64,000 nt of DNA from Primula veris (GCA_963682055.1 OY821749.1:1059001-1123000); one strand, 5' to 3'. Counted from the stretch's first letter, positions 1-10,894 are shown. Numbers and translations are program-made. Notes: generated from the sequence alone by a model not told the origin.

Positions 1-1168
1 ATGCTCACAAATGAAGAAGATCTGCTTATTTGGAAGGAAAATGAAAATGGTAACTTCACCATTAGTTCAGCCTGCGACATATTAAGAAACAAGAATACCA
101 TTAATTGGTATTACAAGTTTATGTGGGTGAAAGACATACCATTGAAGATATACGTGGGAGTTTGGAGAATTATTAATAAAGCTATCCCAATTGATACAGA
201 AATAAGAAAATTTAAAATACAAATAGCTTCACAATGTGAGTGTTGCAGAAAAGAAGAAGAAGAATTAGAGCATCTTTTCAGTATCGGCCCCATTGCAAGT
301 GAGGTGTGGAAATATTTCCATAATTACATGAGAATCAAAATGGAAAATAACTCCATAAGGGGAAGACTGATTATGTGGAATAAAGCTAAAGGCAAATCAA
401 GTATCAGTCAAATTAATAAAATCATTCCTGTTCTTATTTTGTGGCAAATATGGAAAAGTAGATGTAAGAGCAAAATGGAAAACATGAAAATGAAGAGCGA
501 TAACATCATCAAAGAGGTTATAGACAACTTTAACCTGATCCTAAAAAAGGGCAATAAGGTAATCGAAGGCACAAGCTTTTATAATATGCAAGAAGCTAAT
601 TATAAAAATAAAAATAAAAACTCACAAGCCTATAAAGTGGGATAAACCAGAACTGCATGTGATTAAAGTTAATGTAGATGGAAGCCTATGTTTAAAAACC
701 AACAAAGCTAGTATTGGAGGTATCATTAGAGACCACCAAGGCAATTTTATAAAGGCCTTTTCAGAAAAAGTGGAAGCTAATTCAGTGTTAATGGTTGAAG
801 CGATGGCTATTTATAAAGATATAGAATTTAGCTCCTATTTCAATGGCAAAATCATTATAGAAACTGATTCCCAAAGAGCAGCAAATATTTGCAATAATAA
901 AAGCGAAATTCCATGGAAAATAAGATGGATTGTTACCAAAATTAATTACCTTTGGGAGAAAGGTAAAACAAAAATCCAGCATGTTTGTAGAGAGGCAAAT
1001 GGTGTAGCGGACTACTTGGCAAAAAACGAAGCAGATCCGACAAATTCCATCGATTCGGATTGCATAGAAGATTTTCCTGCAGAATTTAAAGGATTGGTAA
1101 ATATGGATAAAAGGGGATTTCCAAATTTTAGAATTAACAGAGATGAATTGGACGAATTTGTACCATAA
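1..1168 (+). pseudogene. LINE ORF2 C-terminus: zf-RVT plus RNase H, frameshifted
   Basis: Two adjoining open frames encode consecutive domains of one polyprotein. Frame 1 (1-645) matches the zf-RVT domain (tryptophan-rich, CECC followed by EHLF); the last zinc ligand of the usual CxxC...HxxxxC pattern is Ile instead of Cys. The second frame (about 605-1168) is an RVT_3-type RNase H domain retaining the acidic residues: Asp in NVDGS, Glu in VEAM, Asp in ETDSQ and Asp in VADYLA. A one-base shift in the A-rich stretch at about 600-630 separates the frames; the readable sequence continues across it (WDKPE before the RNase H start). The RNase H part would supply strand degradation during retrotransposition. 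As it stands the product would be truncated, so I call it a pseudogene. Confidence 0.75.
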
Positions 1169-1495
1169 TTATAAAAGGAGGTGGAACCATGAGAGAGAAA
1201 ATAAAGATGATTTTGACTTGCTTAGTAAGAGAGATAAAGGAAGATACAGTGTGCGAAGTGGAAGAGAGAAGATACCTAAAGTGGAAGAGAGAAGATACAG
1301 TGTGAGGAAGGGTTTCAAGTTTTAATCAATTTAGTCCTACAAGTTTTAAACTTTTGTATTTTAAGCTTGAGATATAGAGATGTAACAAAGCTACTATAAT
1401 ATCTTTTGTAGTTGGGGTTTTTTCCTACTTTTAGATCATTAAAATCAATATAAATAAAATGTGGGTCTCCCCCACAATTAATTAAAAAAAAATAC
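1..1495 (+). mobile_element. 3' part of a LINE (non-LTR retrotransposon)
   Basis: The left edge of the window cuts into a LINE. The visible part holds the C-terminal end of ORF2 (RT-type zinc-binding region, then an RNase H domain, to about 1168), a 3' UTR and a short A-run near 1484-1492. A T-rich stretch with GGGGTTTTTTCC at about 1417-1428 resembles LINE 3' UTRs of eudicots. The reverse transcriptase itself lies outside the window. No target-site duplication can be assigned because the 5' end is not visible. Confidence 0.75.
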
Positions 1496-2030
1496 ATGTA
1501 TAAACACTATGTATAATTTAGCATACAAAACCGTCTTAAAAAATTGCATATATATAATTTTAGAAATTTATATTATTTATCACTATATAGAGGTACATTT
1601 TATTAAGGCATGACCTTAAAAAAATTATGAATTATTACAATGTGTATGTTATTCCTATTTATATCTGGTTCCGAGTTGTGATCGAGAATTGTTATTCTTA
1701 CATAGAGTTTGAAGTATTCTGATATGGAGGTTCTACTGTATTAATTTCTCAAAAGTATCGACTTTCAAATGAGCGTATCCCGGTTTTGTGTGAAATCCTA
1801 GTTTTATTTTGACGGTTGCAATCATATATACAAGTCCGTCACAGGCGAGAGAAATGTGAGAAATTGTTATTTTACTTTGAATTGGATGTTTACCAAAAAC
1901 ATAACATTGTTTATTTTAAAACATATAACCACACAAACAATCTCCCAAATCACAACATTTCACATAAATTTATACGAACCTCTGTTACCTTTTGTATGTT
2001 AATGTATAGATTAATATTCGATGCTTATAC
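1496..2030. other. AT-rich intergenic sequence, nothing recognised
   Basis: This stretch between the LINE tail and the LysM duplication has no recognisable coding or repeat signal. A 118-codon open frame at 1816-2172 has biased, AT-driven composition and runs into the LysM promoter; I do not regard it as a gene. Confidence 0.5.
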
Positions 2031-2185
2031 AATATATATATATGCCATAAACATTGTCCAAACGCTTGCATCAAGAGACGATTCTGGCTTTGTTTCCTCA
2101 GATATAACAAGCCGGCCCCGATTAATAGACCAGGTTACACAATGCCTTTTGGTGTTAGGTTATTGTCTATAATAACAAATTTTAC

Positions 2186-2193
2186 TATAAATA
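2186..2193 (+). promoter_or_regulatory. TATA box of LysM gene 1
   Basis: TATAAATA lies 82 bases before the ATG at 2275. The same box at a comparable distance precedes the other two LysM genes, which supports it as the core promoter element. Confidence 0.6.
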
Positions 2194-2274
2194 TGTGAAT
2201 TAAAGACTTAAACAAAGCAGGTCAAATATTTCAAGATTATTGAGTAAAGGATAAGAAAAAGAGGAAAGAATAAA

Positions 2275-2790
2275 ATGGCAAAGTCGAGCAACAACACAGC
2301 TATGCTTATGATCGGGGCTTTCGTCCTTGCACTTCTGCTACTTGTTGATATATCAGAAGGAAGATCAACTATATCTGCCAGTTAGTCTCTCTTTTTTCCA
2401 TTTTTTTTCTCTTTCGATTTTAATAACCTTCGGAGCTACATATACTCTAGCAACTCAAAGTTATATTTCCGTATATCAGTAACTTGATATAAATTACAAA
2501 CTTTATATTCTCCCTTTATTTAATCAACCTGTTTGAATTTGCAACTATAGCCATGTTCTTTCTTGTGGTCTTATTGTGATTTTTTTTTTTTGGTTCCAGA
2601 TAAAGAAGTAGATTCAGAACTTTCGGTGACTTGCAATTCTTTTGTCGGTGTGAAAGAAAAGGAGACGTGTACATCCATTGCTGTCAAAAACAACCTGTCG
2701 AGCGAGACTTTCCTGGCAAAGAATCCTAATATTAACTGCTTAACCATCTATGTCGGGCAATGGGTTTGCGTCGATGGAAAGTCGAATTAA
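2275..2790 (+). CDS. Small secreted single-LysM protein, copy 1
   Basis: Two exons, 2275-2380 and 2600-2790, joined across a 219-base GT-AG intron (donor CCA|GTTAGT, acceptor TTCCAG|ATA), give 98 residues; the phase is consistent. Residues 1 to about 29 form a signal peptide with a leucine-rich core. The mature chain is essentially one LysM domain (about residues 45-93) with ETCTSIA, NPNINC and YVGQWVCV motifs and four Cys, arranged as in plant extracellular LysM (LysMe-type) proteins. It has no transmembrane segment or kinase domain, so by family knowledge it is expected in the apoplast, binding N-acetylglucosamine oligomers (chitin or related symbiont/fungal glycans). A AATAAA polyadenylation signal follows at about 2845. 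The function in binding is inferred; the domain and secretion call is firm. Confidence 0.85.
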
Positions 2791-3051
2791 TCTACACTTA
2801 GCAAAAGCATATAGTAATGCATTTGCTTTTCATGCAAATCATGTAATAAACGTGGAAATGAGGGGACCTCATTTTCGCCATTTGCTTACTTAGTTCTTGT
2901 TATAGTTATGGCTATAGTGGTCACTATGACAATATTGTACTATGTTTTCTTTTATTGTCTTTTGGTACTTAATACAAACTAATTTTATCGGGTTCTCTTC
3001 TTTTTTTTTTTGCTTACATTGAGATCAAATAAGACTGAGTAAACAATATTG

Positions 3052-4616
3052 TCACACCCCAAAATAGGTAGGTCACAGCGCCGAATACCACGTTTATAAG
3101 TACGTGGTACACGTAAGCCCAAACATGCCAATTGACACTTAGTTAGAAAAGAAACGATATCAAACCATAGCAGCAGAATATATATCATAGAATAAACTAA
3201 AAAAAAATAAAACAATGAGTCGTAGACTCTTATTTAATATCACATAAAACAATGAATACTCCCATGGTTTAGAATAAAAGACTCATTCTGAGAAATAATT
3301 TAGAATACGACAATAGAAATAACTGTGATCTTCCGAAATAGAACTGAATCTCAATGAAAATAACAATAAAATACTATGTAAACGCCTAAAGGAGGTCAAG
3401 GTCCGGTCCATAACGAGTCTGACACATAACTCAATCACAAACCTGAAAAGATTAAAATTTGAGATGGTAAGTCAAACGAGCTTAGTGAATGATAATAAAT
3501 ACCTATAAGAAATGGGGTGAAGTTTACTGTGTAAGCAAAATATGACGCTAAAATGCATCCTTTAAATCTTTTCAGTTTTAAAAAAAAAATGGTTTTACTG
3601 TAGTTACAAAAAAAATATATACATAGCTAAGCATATAATTCAGAAATAAAACCTATACATCCATTAGCCATTATCATATCAAATACAGTACATCATAAAA
3701 TATACATCAAAACGAAGGGGAACGTAGTAGTAAAATTCATTGTCATTAATTCATTTCTCTGGGCAATAAACCCGTTGGATCCAACTATCGTACTCAAAAG
3801 TCACTTAGGTTGGCGACCTAAGATTTTCTTTTAAAACGATCCAGTTAAGGTCACCGCATTTAAGAGGCCTGTTCCAAAACTGTTGAGAAAACTAGAGTCA
3901 CCCCTAGCCACCGCAGTCACCCCACTTAAGAGGCCTGTTCCTTGGATTTTAAGTCATTCAAGTATCATCCCCAAAATAAAATCAATCAAAATCATAAATT
4001 CAAATCATAGCAAATTATTTTGATTTATTAATCAACAACTCAAAAATATACCCAAATCACAAAACTTGAACATCATAAAATCCTTTGGTTCCTGTAACTC
4101 AAAATATGTGTACAATGTATACTTAACTATTTTATAATACTTTCATATAAGAAAATAATGATCACCACTTAAATAAATTACAAATTAACCTCGAAAAACC
4201 ATTTAAGTGTACGTAAGGTAAGAAACCACTCAACTGGACCGAATTCGCACAACTCGGGCTCTTTCTACTACCAATAAGCTACTGACCTTAAGGATGATCA
4301 AAATCAAGTTTTTCTTTGGCCTTCGTCCTTCCCGTATTAGTTGTTGCACCCTTGTTCTCTCTCTATGTTTTTGAAAACTAAGAGACTCTAATACTTATCT
4401 GATTATTTGAACGTGCATCTAGAAATTAGGGAGTGTAATTAATTTGTTTGCACCTATAGTTATAACTAATTAGTATACTCACCCCTAACATCTTATTTTC
4501 AACCAGTTTTAACTTCATAAATCATAATATCAACCCGATAATATATATAAATAATACTATTTTTAAAGAATTTTTATAATGTGATTTACGGGTTTCACAT
4601 TATAAAAATTCTTTAA
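3052..4616. mobile_element. Inserted element of unknown class with 25-bp target duplication
   Basis: The 25-base sequence at 3027-3051 is repeated exactly at 4617-4641, and duplication copy 2 carries it once (about 6987-7011), so the intervening ~1565 bases are a later insertion. It begins TCACACCCC and ends in a perfect 26-bp hairpin. It contains no open frame of note. The sequence CTTAAGAGGCCTGTTCC occurs twice inside (about 3860 and 3926). A long target duplication is typical of LINE/SINE integration, but there is no poly-A tail, and the ends are not TG..CA as in a solo LTR. I cannot name the family. Confidence 0.7.
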
Positions 4617-4620
4617 AAAT
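4559..4620. repeat. Perfect 26-bp inverted repeat (terminal hairpin)
   Basis: Arms 4559-4584 and 4595-4620 are perfectly complementary, with a 10-base loop (4585-4594, TTTACGGGTT). The right arm coincides with the right end of the 3052-4616 insertion. Confidence 0.9.
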
Positions 4621-4894
4621 AAGACTGAGTAAACAATATTGAGGACCATTGTTGATCATCGAGTAAAAAACAAATGTTTACCAAGGTTGAATTATTTTCT
4701 AAGAAATCTTGAAAACATAAACTGAAATATTATAATTACCATGATAAGGGAGAATGATATATTCATCATTTCGCACATACACGATCAGTATTGATAACTT
4801 GAATCTTAAAAGTAATATATTTCTAATTAATTTTACAAAAAGGTATACAAACTCTATACAAGTCGCCAAACATAATTATTTGTTCCTTGTACAT

Positions 4895-5329
4895 AATTAT
4901 CGGCTGTTCAAAAACTGAATTTATGGGCTCGTGTGCGACTTTGAACGAGTGGGTTAATTGGTCAAGTGAAGTTTTCAAAGGAAAAACGGTCTCCGCTACA
5001 CTAGGAAAGTGTTTACTCTCATCGACAGTATATAGTTTGTGGCGGGAACGCAATGCTAGAATTAATAAAGGAATGACGTCTAGTCCCGGATAAGTTTTTA
5101 GAATCATTGAGTTTTATGTAATTAATAGCATGAACAAGCTATGTAATGTTACTAACAATCGTAGAAATATGTTTATTAATAGAGATTGGAAGCTTAGCCC
5201 GAACTTTGTTGGCAATTAGGCTTCATAGTCTATCATGTAATGTAATTTTTTGTAATCGTTTTGTTCGAATATTGTACCTCTTCAGTTATCAATACACGGT
5301 TCGTTTAATCTTAAAAAAAAAAAAAAAAA
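4895..5329 (+). mobile_element. LINE 3' tail, copy a (inside duplication copy 1)
   Basis: The reading MGSCATLNEWVNWSSEVF and VYSLWRERNAR is the C-terminal end of a LINE ORF2; it is interrupted by a TAA at about 5092. A 3' UTR and a run of about 18 A (to 5329) follow. The tail is shared with 7285-7718, is found inverted at 12957-13729, and its last bases recur at 62640-62680, so the family is repeated in this genome. Confidence 0.75.
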
Positions 5330-5599
5330 CTACAGAAAAGTATGTAATCACTTAAAAAAGGTCTTCCAAAATAGACCTAATTATTGCTTCCTTTGGAGCT
5401 CTGAGCCGCTCATTGTTGAGCTTCTTGTCTACAATAAGATACAGAATTATTCACAAGTTTTAGAATTTCAGTTGAAGTTCGCTGGTCGTCACCGTCGGCC
5501 TTCTTGGCTCACGTGAGGCAGCAGACTTCGAAGTCTTTTGAAAACATTTCAAGACTACAAGACCGAAATTTTACTTAATAAGATATGATCATAAGCAAC

Positions 5600-5961
5600 T
5601 GTTAGGACCAGATTTCTGACCCATATACTATTTATTGTCTATTAGTTTGAACTAAATAAACCTAGTTGTATGTTAAGAATTGAGGCAGTCTTTGGTTCCA
5701 AGTAAGGTTGCAACCTCAGTTACAACCACAGTTCTGTTCTGCAGGATTCTGTTCCTTTGGTTCCAAGTAAGGTTGCAACCTCAGTTGCAACCACAGTTCC
5801 AACCTGCTGTTCTGCAGGATTCTGTTCAATTCTTTAATACTGCATTACTACTCTTTAATAATGTTTAATTATTTTAAAGTATGCAAGATAAATTCTCATA
5901 TGTTCTTAAAGATTTAGTTTATGTATATTGAGAATATTAAAGTGATAAGAAAGATGTTTTG
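5600..5961. other. Spacer between duplication copies with a ~65-bp tandem repeat
   Basis: The block holds two tandem copies (about 5691-5755 and 5757-5825) of a unit containing TTTGGTTCCAAGTAAGGTTG, CAACCTCAGTT and TTCTGCAGGATTCTGTTC. Rich in CAACC/GGTTG words. No gene is seen; a 62-codon open frame here is a by-product of the repeat. Confidence 0.6.
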
Positions 5962-6139
5962 AATATATATATGCCATAAACATTGTCCAAATGCTTGCAT
6001 ATGCTATTTTTGAATAAACCAGCATCAAGAGACGATTCTGGCTTTGTTTCCTCAGATATAACAAGCCGGCCCCGATTAATAGACCAGGTTACACAATGCC
6101 TTTTGGTGTTAGGTTATTGTCTATAATAACAAATTTTAC

Positions 6140-6147
6140 TATAAATA
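6140..6147 (+). promoter_or_regulatory. TATA box of LysM gene 2
   Basis: TATAAATA, 90 bases before the ATG at 6230, in the duplicated promoter. Confidence 0.6.
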
Positions 6148-6229
6148 TGTGAATTAAAGACTTAAACAAAAGCAGGTCAAATATTTCAAGATTATTGAGT
6201 AAAGGATAAGAAAAAGAGGAAGGAATAAA

Positions 6230-6749
6230 ATGGCAAAGTCGAGCAACAACACAGCTATGCTTATGATCGGGGCTTTCGTCCTTGCACTTCTGCTACTTGT
6301 TGATATATCAGAAGGAAGATCAACTATATCTGCCAGTTAGTCTCTCTTTTTTCCATTTTTTTTCTCTTTCGATTTTAATAACCTTCGGAGCTACATATAC
6401 TCTAGCAACTCAAAGTTATATTTCCGTATATCAGTAACTTGATATAAATTACAAACTTTATATTCTCCCTTTATTTAATCAACCTGTTTGAATTTGCAAC
6501 TATGTATAGCCATGTTCTTTCTTGTGGTCTTATTGTGAATTTTTTTTTTTGGTCCCAGATAAAGAAGTAGATTCAGAACTTTCGGTGACTTGCAATTCTT
6601 TTGTCGGTGTGAAAGAAAATGAGTCGTGTGCATCCATTGCTGTCAAAAACAACCTGTCGAGCGAGACTTTCCTGGCGAAGAATCCTAATATTAACTGCTT
6701 AACCATCTATGTCGGGCAATGGGTTTGCGTCGATGGAAAATCGAATTAA
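6230..6749 (+). CDS. Small secreted single-LysM protein, copy 2
   Basis: Exons 6230-6335 and 6559-6749 encode 98 residues with the same intron position and phase as copy 1. Exon 1 (signal peptide) is identical to copy 1. In exon 2 I see three amino-acid differences, all within five residues of the LysM domain: Lys to Asn, Thr to Ser and Thr to Ala around the second Cys (KENESCAS here, KEKETCTS in copy 1). Only two silent changes are seen in the remaining exon. The four Cys and the NPNINC and VGQWVCV motifs are intact, so both copies look functional. Expected to be secreted and to bind a GlcNAc-type glycan, by family. Confidence 0.85.
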
Positions 6750-7284
6750 TCTACACTTAGCAAAAGCATATAGTAATGCATTTGCTTTTCATGCAAATCA
6801 TGTAATAAACGTGGAAATGAAGGGACCTCATTTTCTCCATTTGCTTACTTAGTTCTTGTTATAGTTATGGCTATAGTGGTCACTATGACAATATTGTACT
6901 ATGTTTTCTTTTATTGTCTTTTGGTACTTAATACAAACTAAGTTTATCGGTTTCTCTTTTTTTTTTTTTTTGCTTACATTGAGATCAAATAAGACTGAGT
7001 AAACAATATTGAGGAACATTGTTGATCATCGAGTAAAAAACAAATGTTTACCAAGGTTGAATTATTTTCTAAGAAATCTTGAAAACATAAACTGAAATAT
7101 TATAATTACCATGATAAGGGAGAATGATATATTCATCATTTCGCACATACACGATCAGTATTGATAACTTGAATCTTAAAAGTAATATATTTCTAATTAA
7201 TTTTACAAAAAGGTATACAAACTCTATACAAGTCGCCAAACATAATTATTTGTTCCTTGTACAATAACAGTTTCTAGGAGAGTG

Positions 7285-7718
7285 CTGACTATCGGTTGTT
7301 CAAAAGCTGGATTTATGGGCTCGTGTGTGACTTTGAACGAGTGGGTTAATTGGTCAAGTGAAGTTTTTAAAAAAAACCGGTCTCCGCTACACTAGAAAAG
7401 TGTTTACTCTCATCGACAGTATATAGTTTGTGGCGGGAACGCAATGCTAGAATTAACGAAGGAATGGCGTATAGTCCCGGACAAGTTTTTAGAATCATTG
7501 AGTTTTATGTAATTAATAGCATGGACAAGTTATGTAATGTTACTAACAATCGTAGAAATATGTTTATTAATAGAGATTGGAAGCTTAACCCGAACTTTGT
7601 TGGCAATTATGCTTCATAGCCTATCATGTAATGTAATTTCTTGTAATCGTTTTGTTCGAATATTGTACCTCTTCAGTTATCAATACACGGTTCGTTTAAT
7701 CTAAAAAAAAAAAAAAAA
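7285..7718 (+). mobile_element. LINE 3' tail, copy b (inside duplication copy 2)
   Basis: Same LINE tail as 4895-5329. Here the frame after WRERNARI stays open to the stop at about 7617 because the codon that is TAA in copy a is CAA, but an A-run near 7368-7376 breaks the frame further upstream. It ends in about 16 A at 7718. Confidence 0.7.
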
Positions 7719-8135
7719 CTACAGAAAAGTATGTAATCACTTAAAAAAGGTCTTCCAAAATAGACCTAATTATTGCTTCCTTTGGAGCTCTGAGCCGCTC
7801 ATTGTTGAGCTTCTTGTCTACATTCACAAGTTTTAGAATTGCAGTTGAAGTTTGCTGGTCGTCACCGTCGGCCTTCTTGGCTCACGTGAGGCAGCAGACT
7901 TCGAAGTCTCTTGAAAACATTTCAAGACTACAAGACCGAAATTTTACTTAATTAATAAGATATGATCATAAGCAACAAAGATCAATTATTCATCCTATAA
8001 AAGGAGTTTCACATAAGCAAGCTTTTAAGTACACTACCAGATGAAAGTACATTTGTATAAATTAGTTTTACATATCAAGTTTATTTAAAATTATGGAATT
8101 TAGGTGCTCGTTTGTATTTATATATAATCAATAAC

Positions 8136-8335
8136 NNNNNNNNNNNNNNNNNNNNNNNNNNNNNNNNNNNNNNNNNNNNNNNNNNNNNNNNNNNNNNNNN
8201 NNNNNNNNNNNNNNNNNNNNNNNNNNNNNNNNNNNNNNNNNNNNNNNNNNNNNNNNNNNNNNNNNNNNNNNNNNNNNNNNNNNNNNNNNNNNNNNNNNNN
8301 NNNNNNNNNNNNNNNNNNNNNNNNNNNNNNNNNNN
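8136..8335. other. Assembly gap (200 N)
   Basis: Exactly 200 undetermined bases, a round number that marks a gap of unknown true length. A minisatellite begins about 60 bases to its right, a likely cause of the assembly break. Confidence 0.98.
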
Positions 8336-8394
8336 TTTTATTTCTCACAATTGGAATATGAATTACAATTCCTGACTCAACAAATAAATAAAAC

Positions 8395-8690
8395 TGCTGG
8401 ACTGAAATAAAGAAACTGTCGGACTGTTTTAAAGAAACTGCCAGACTGGTTTTACAGAAACTGCCGGACTGGTTTTACAGAAACTGCCGGACTGGTTTTA
8501 AACAAACTGCCGGACTGGTTTTAAACAAAACTGCCGGACTGGTTTTAACAAACTGCCGGACTGGTTTTTAAATAAACTGCCGGACTGGTTTTGAACAAAA
8601 CAAACTGGACTGGTTTTAAAGCATAAAAAAAAACTGCCGGACTGGTTTTTAACAAATAAAAAACTGCCGGACTGGTTTTTGTAAATAATG
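8395..8690. repeat. Minisatellite, ~24-bp unit
   Basis: About eleven imperfect copies of a unit near AAACTGCCGGACTGGTTTT with variable A-runs. The units at the left are more diverged. A related AT-rich stretch with ACAGTACTGAAA-like words continues to about 8870. Confidence 0.85.
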
Positions 8691-8879
8691 GAAATTACAG
8701 AACTGAAAAGTAAATAACAGAATCGAAAGACTGAAAGTAAACAGTACTGAAATGTAAATACAGAAAAGAAACAGTACAGGAAAGTAAATTACAGAAATGA
8801 AACCGGTACTGAAATGAAATGGACAGAAAGTAAAAGACTGAAAATAAATAACATAAAGTAAAAGAAAAGGCAACTGCCT

Positions 8880-9560
8880 GAGCAGTTTCCCTTAAACAAT
8901 ATTTCCCGAACCACCTTTAAAGGTTTCTGGTTTCGGGACTTTGTTCCCAAGGTACAACTTCTATCTCAGAGTGGCTCGTATGGAAACCGGCACCGAACCA
9001 CAGGTCGAGCTGTTGGTGGTGCGGTTCTCTCTCACTAAGTGTATGCTTATGCTGTGAGTTGTGTGTATGATGGTGTGTTCAAATGAGAGGGGGATGGCTG
9101 CCTTTTATAGGCTCTATAGAAACCGCAGCCATAATTGTGGTCATTAATTCCGGGAGTTACACCCACAGAATCCGCTCAATTTAATTCTGAAACCGCAGCA
9201 TTTAATCTCATTCATTGCTGACGTTTCTCTTGCTGGAAACTCTAGGGACTCCTTTTGTATTTTATACAAAACTCCCTATTCGGGTTTGGACCCAAGACCC
9301 GAGACATTCCCCAAATCCCAAATCCCAAATCCCGAGCCCGAGCCCCGAGCCCCGAGACACGAAGCGAGCGCGCGTGTGTGGTACACACTAATACTCTTAG
9401 GTGTATGTGGACATGTTAGTTTAATAACTACATGGGTTGATATGGTATATATATTGTAAGATTAACTCTTAATCTTCCAATATGGGATTATTCTAAATGG
9501 TTTTTCTCATTAACCATTTCGTTTTTCCAGATTTTTTTTTCCAGATTTGAGCTTCCGAGG
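8880..9560. repeat. GC-richer repeat-like block, probable transposon remnant
   Basis: Base composition is unlike the surroundings. It carries a CCCGAGCC-type tandem string at about 9309-9358, followed by GAAGCGAGCGCGCGTGTGTG. TATA-like TTTTATAGGCTCTATA near 9103-9118 and direct short repeats suggest a retroelement LTR or leader, but no coding domain or clear terminal repeats are visible, so the class is open. Confidence 0.35.
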
Positions 9561-10365
9561 TACCAACTTTGAAGCCACTTTGTATTCACACCCATTCTCC
9601 GAATAGGTCATGTGATATACCGTTACGAAGCTCGTCACACGGGCTACTCAACCACGTTGAGTAAGGTATAAACAACTCAGCGCTGTTACACGAAATAATG
9701 ACTCGAAGTTGGTCCAGTGACCATTCGGAAACACCCATGTTTTCACATGTTTTTCCAACATAACTCTCACTCCAACCCACTTGAACAAACCATCGTCTCC
9801 GTAAGTGTTTTTTTACCAAAATGACGAACCCATCATGATTTTAGTTCAAAATCGAATACGATATTAGAGTCATGATGATTCAATATATTCGCCTATTAGA
9901 ATCACTTCTGATTCTCTTGACCATGGAGTGATAAGGTGTTAAAGTTAGGTCAGCTTCTTCAGGTTATACATAGTACTTGCAAGTATGTCTAGCATTTGAC
10001 TGGTTTTGATGTTTGGCTAAGTTCGCCTTTTCCCCTTAATTTGCAAAACAGGACTCTTAATTGTATTGATGTAGCTATGTTTTGTGTGTGTGTATAACGA
10101 CATTGTCGTATTTCTGTTTCGTGAAAGAGTTTTTGAATTAAAAAAAATATATTGATGTAGCTACGCTGTTTTCGGATTCCTATCTTTGTTTTACCGGTTT
10201 TCATACCGAATTAGCAATTAGCTGCTATGGAGGCTTGTTCATAAAATGAGCATTTTAAGTTTTATAATAGTATTTGGTTGCGGTAAGACAATCTGGCTAT
10301 CCGGGGTTACCTCGTTGAATGACGTCGGAGTTGCGGGAGGTCTAAGGTCTGTACCTAAAAAAACA
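9561..10365. other. Intergenic, unassigned
   Basis: No convincing gene. A 77-codon minus-strand open frame (9586-9819) reads like part of a degraded protein but I recognise no family. A (GT)n-like stretch is at about 10080-10095. Confidence 0.35.
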
Positions 10366-10393
10366 CTAGTAATCCTGATCCACGCGTTGCGTG
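10366..10393 (-). mobile_element. Helitron-type 3' terminus
   Basis: Read on the minus strand: a short hairpin (CACGC AAC GCGTG, 10393-10381), 11 spacer bases, then CTAG (10369-10366) followed by T. Hairpin, CTRR end and insertion before T are the hallmarks of Helitron 3' ends. The 5' end is not identified, so the element's extent is unknown. Confidence 0.5.
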
Positions 10394-10890
10394 TGTGACG
10401 TGCAATGCAATTAAAATATAGAAAATAAGTGTACTTATGATACAAATATGTGGATAATACAAAAAAAAAAGTATAATATGATAAGACTTAAAATGATGTT
10501 TGGTTGTTAATTAAAGAGTGATAAATAGTGTTATTAGTTATTACTTTTTATATTTTTTGTATGTGAGTATGGTATTATTGTAATTAATAAAAAATATATA
10601 AGTATTTTTGAAAAATATGACTAAATTGTGCATACTCATTTGAATTAAATTGATTTATTATAATAGAATGATATGATGTATTGGTGTGACATGCATGATG
10701 ATGAAGTCAATATCAAACTTAAGTTTCAACGTTTGATAAGTTTCAACGTTTAGATACCTTATAGTGTTTGAAGTATATTTCTACAAATCATTCTCTCTTG
10801 TCATTTACAATGTCACCAAGAAGCATGCATGTTTTATATCGGATTACGATGCGTTTAGTATCTTATCGTCGATCTCATTTGTAACAAAAT
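10394..10890. other. AT-rich upstream region of LysM gene 3
   Basis: Possibly the body of the Helitron at its left edge and the promoter of LysM gene 3 at its right. A short direct repeat AAGTTTCAACGTTT occurs at about 10720-10752. No gene seen. Confidence 0.4.
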
Positions 10891-10894
10891 CTAC

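Larger units (their letters stand above)
2031..5599 (+). repeat. Segmental duplication, copy 1 (interrupted)
   Basis: This block matches 5962-7976 nearly base for base across the LysM promoter, both exons, intron, 3' flank and a LINE 3' tail. It is longer than its partner because of an insertion between 3052 and 4616 that copy 2 lacks. The similarity starts at the TA-repeat before GCCATAAACATTGTCC and ends after GATATGATCATAAGCAAC. Copy 2 contains about 28 extra bases just after the left edge. Confidence 0.85.
5962..7976 (+). repeat. Segmental duplication, copy 2
   Basis: Direct copy of 2031-5599 without the 1.57 kb insertion, so it shows the pre-insertion state. It contains LysM gene 2 and the LINE tail. 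Divergence is very low through the gene, indicating a recent event. Confidence 0.85.

Noticed and set aside
3052..4616. Solo LTR or Helitron interpretation of the insertion
   Set aside because: Ends are not TG..CA, the target duplication is 25 bp rather than 5 bp, and Helitrons leave no target duplication.
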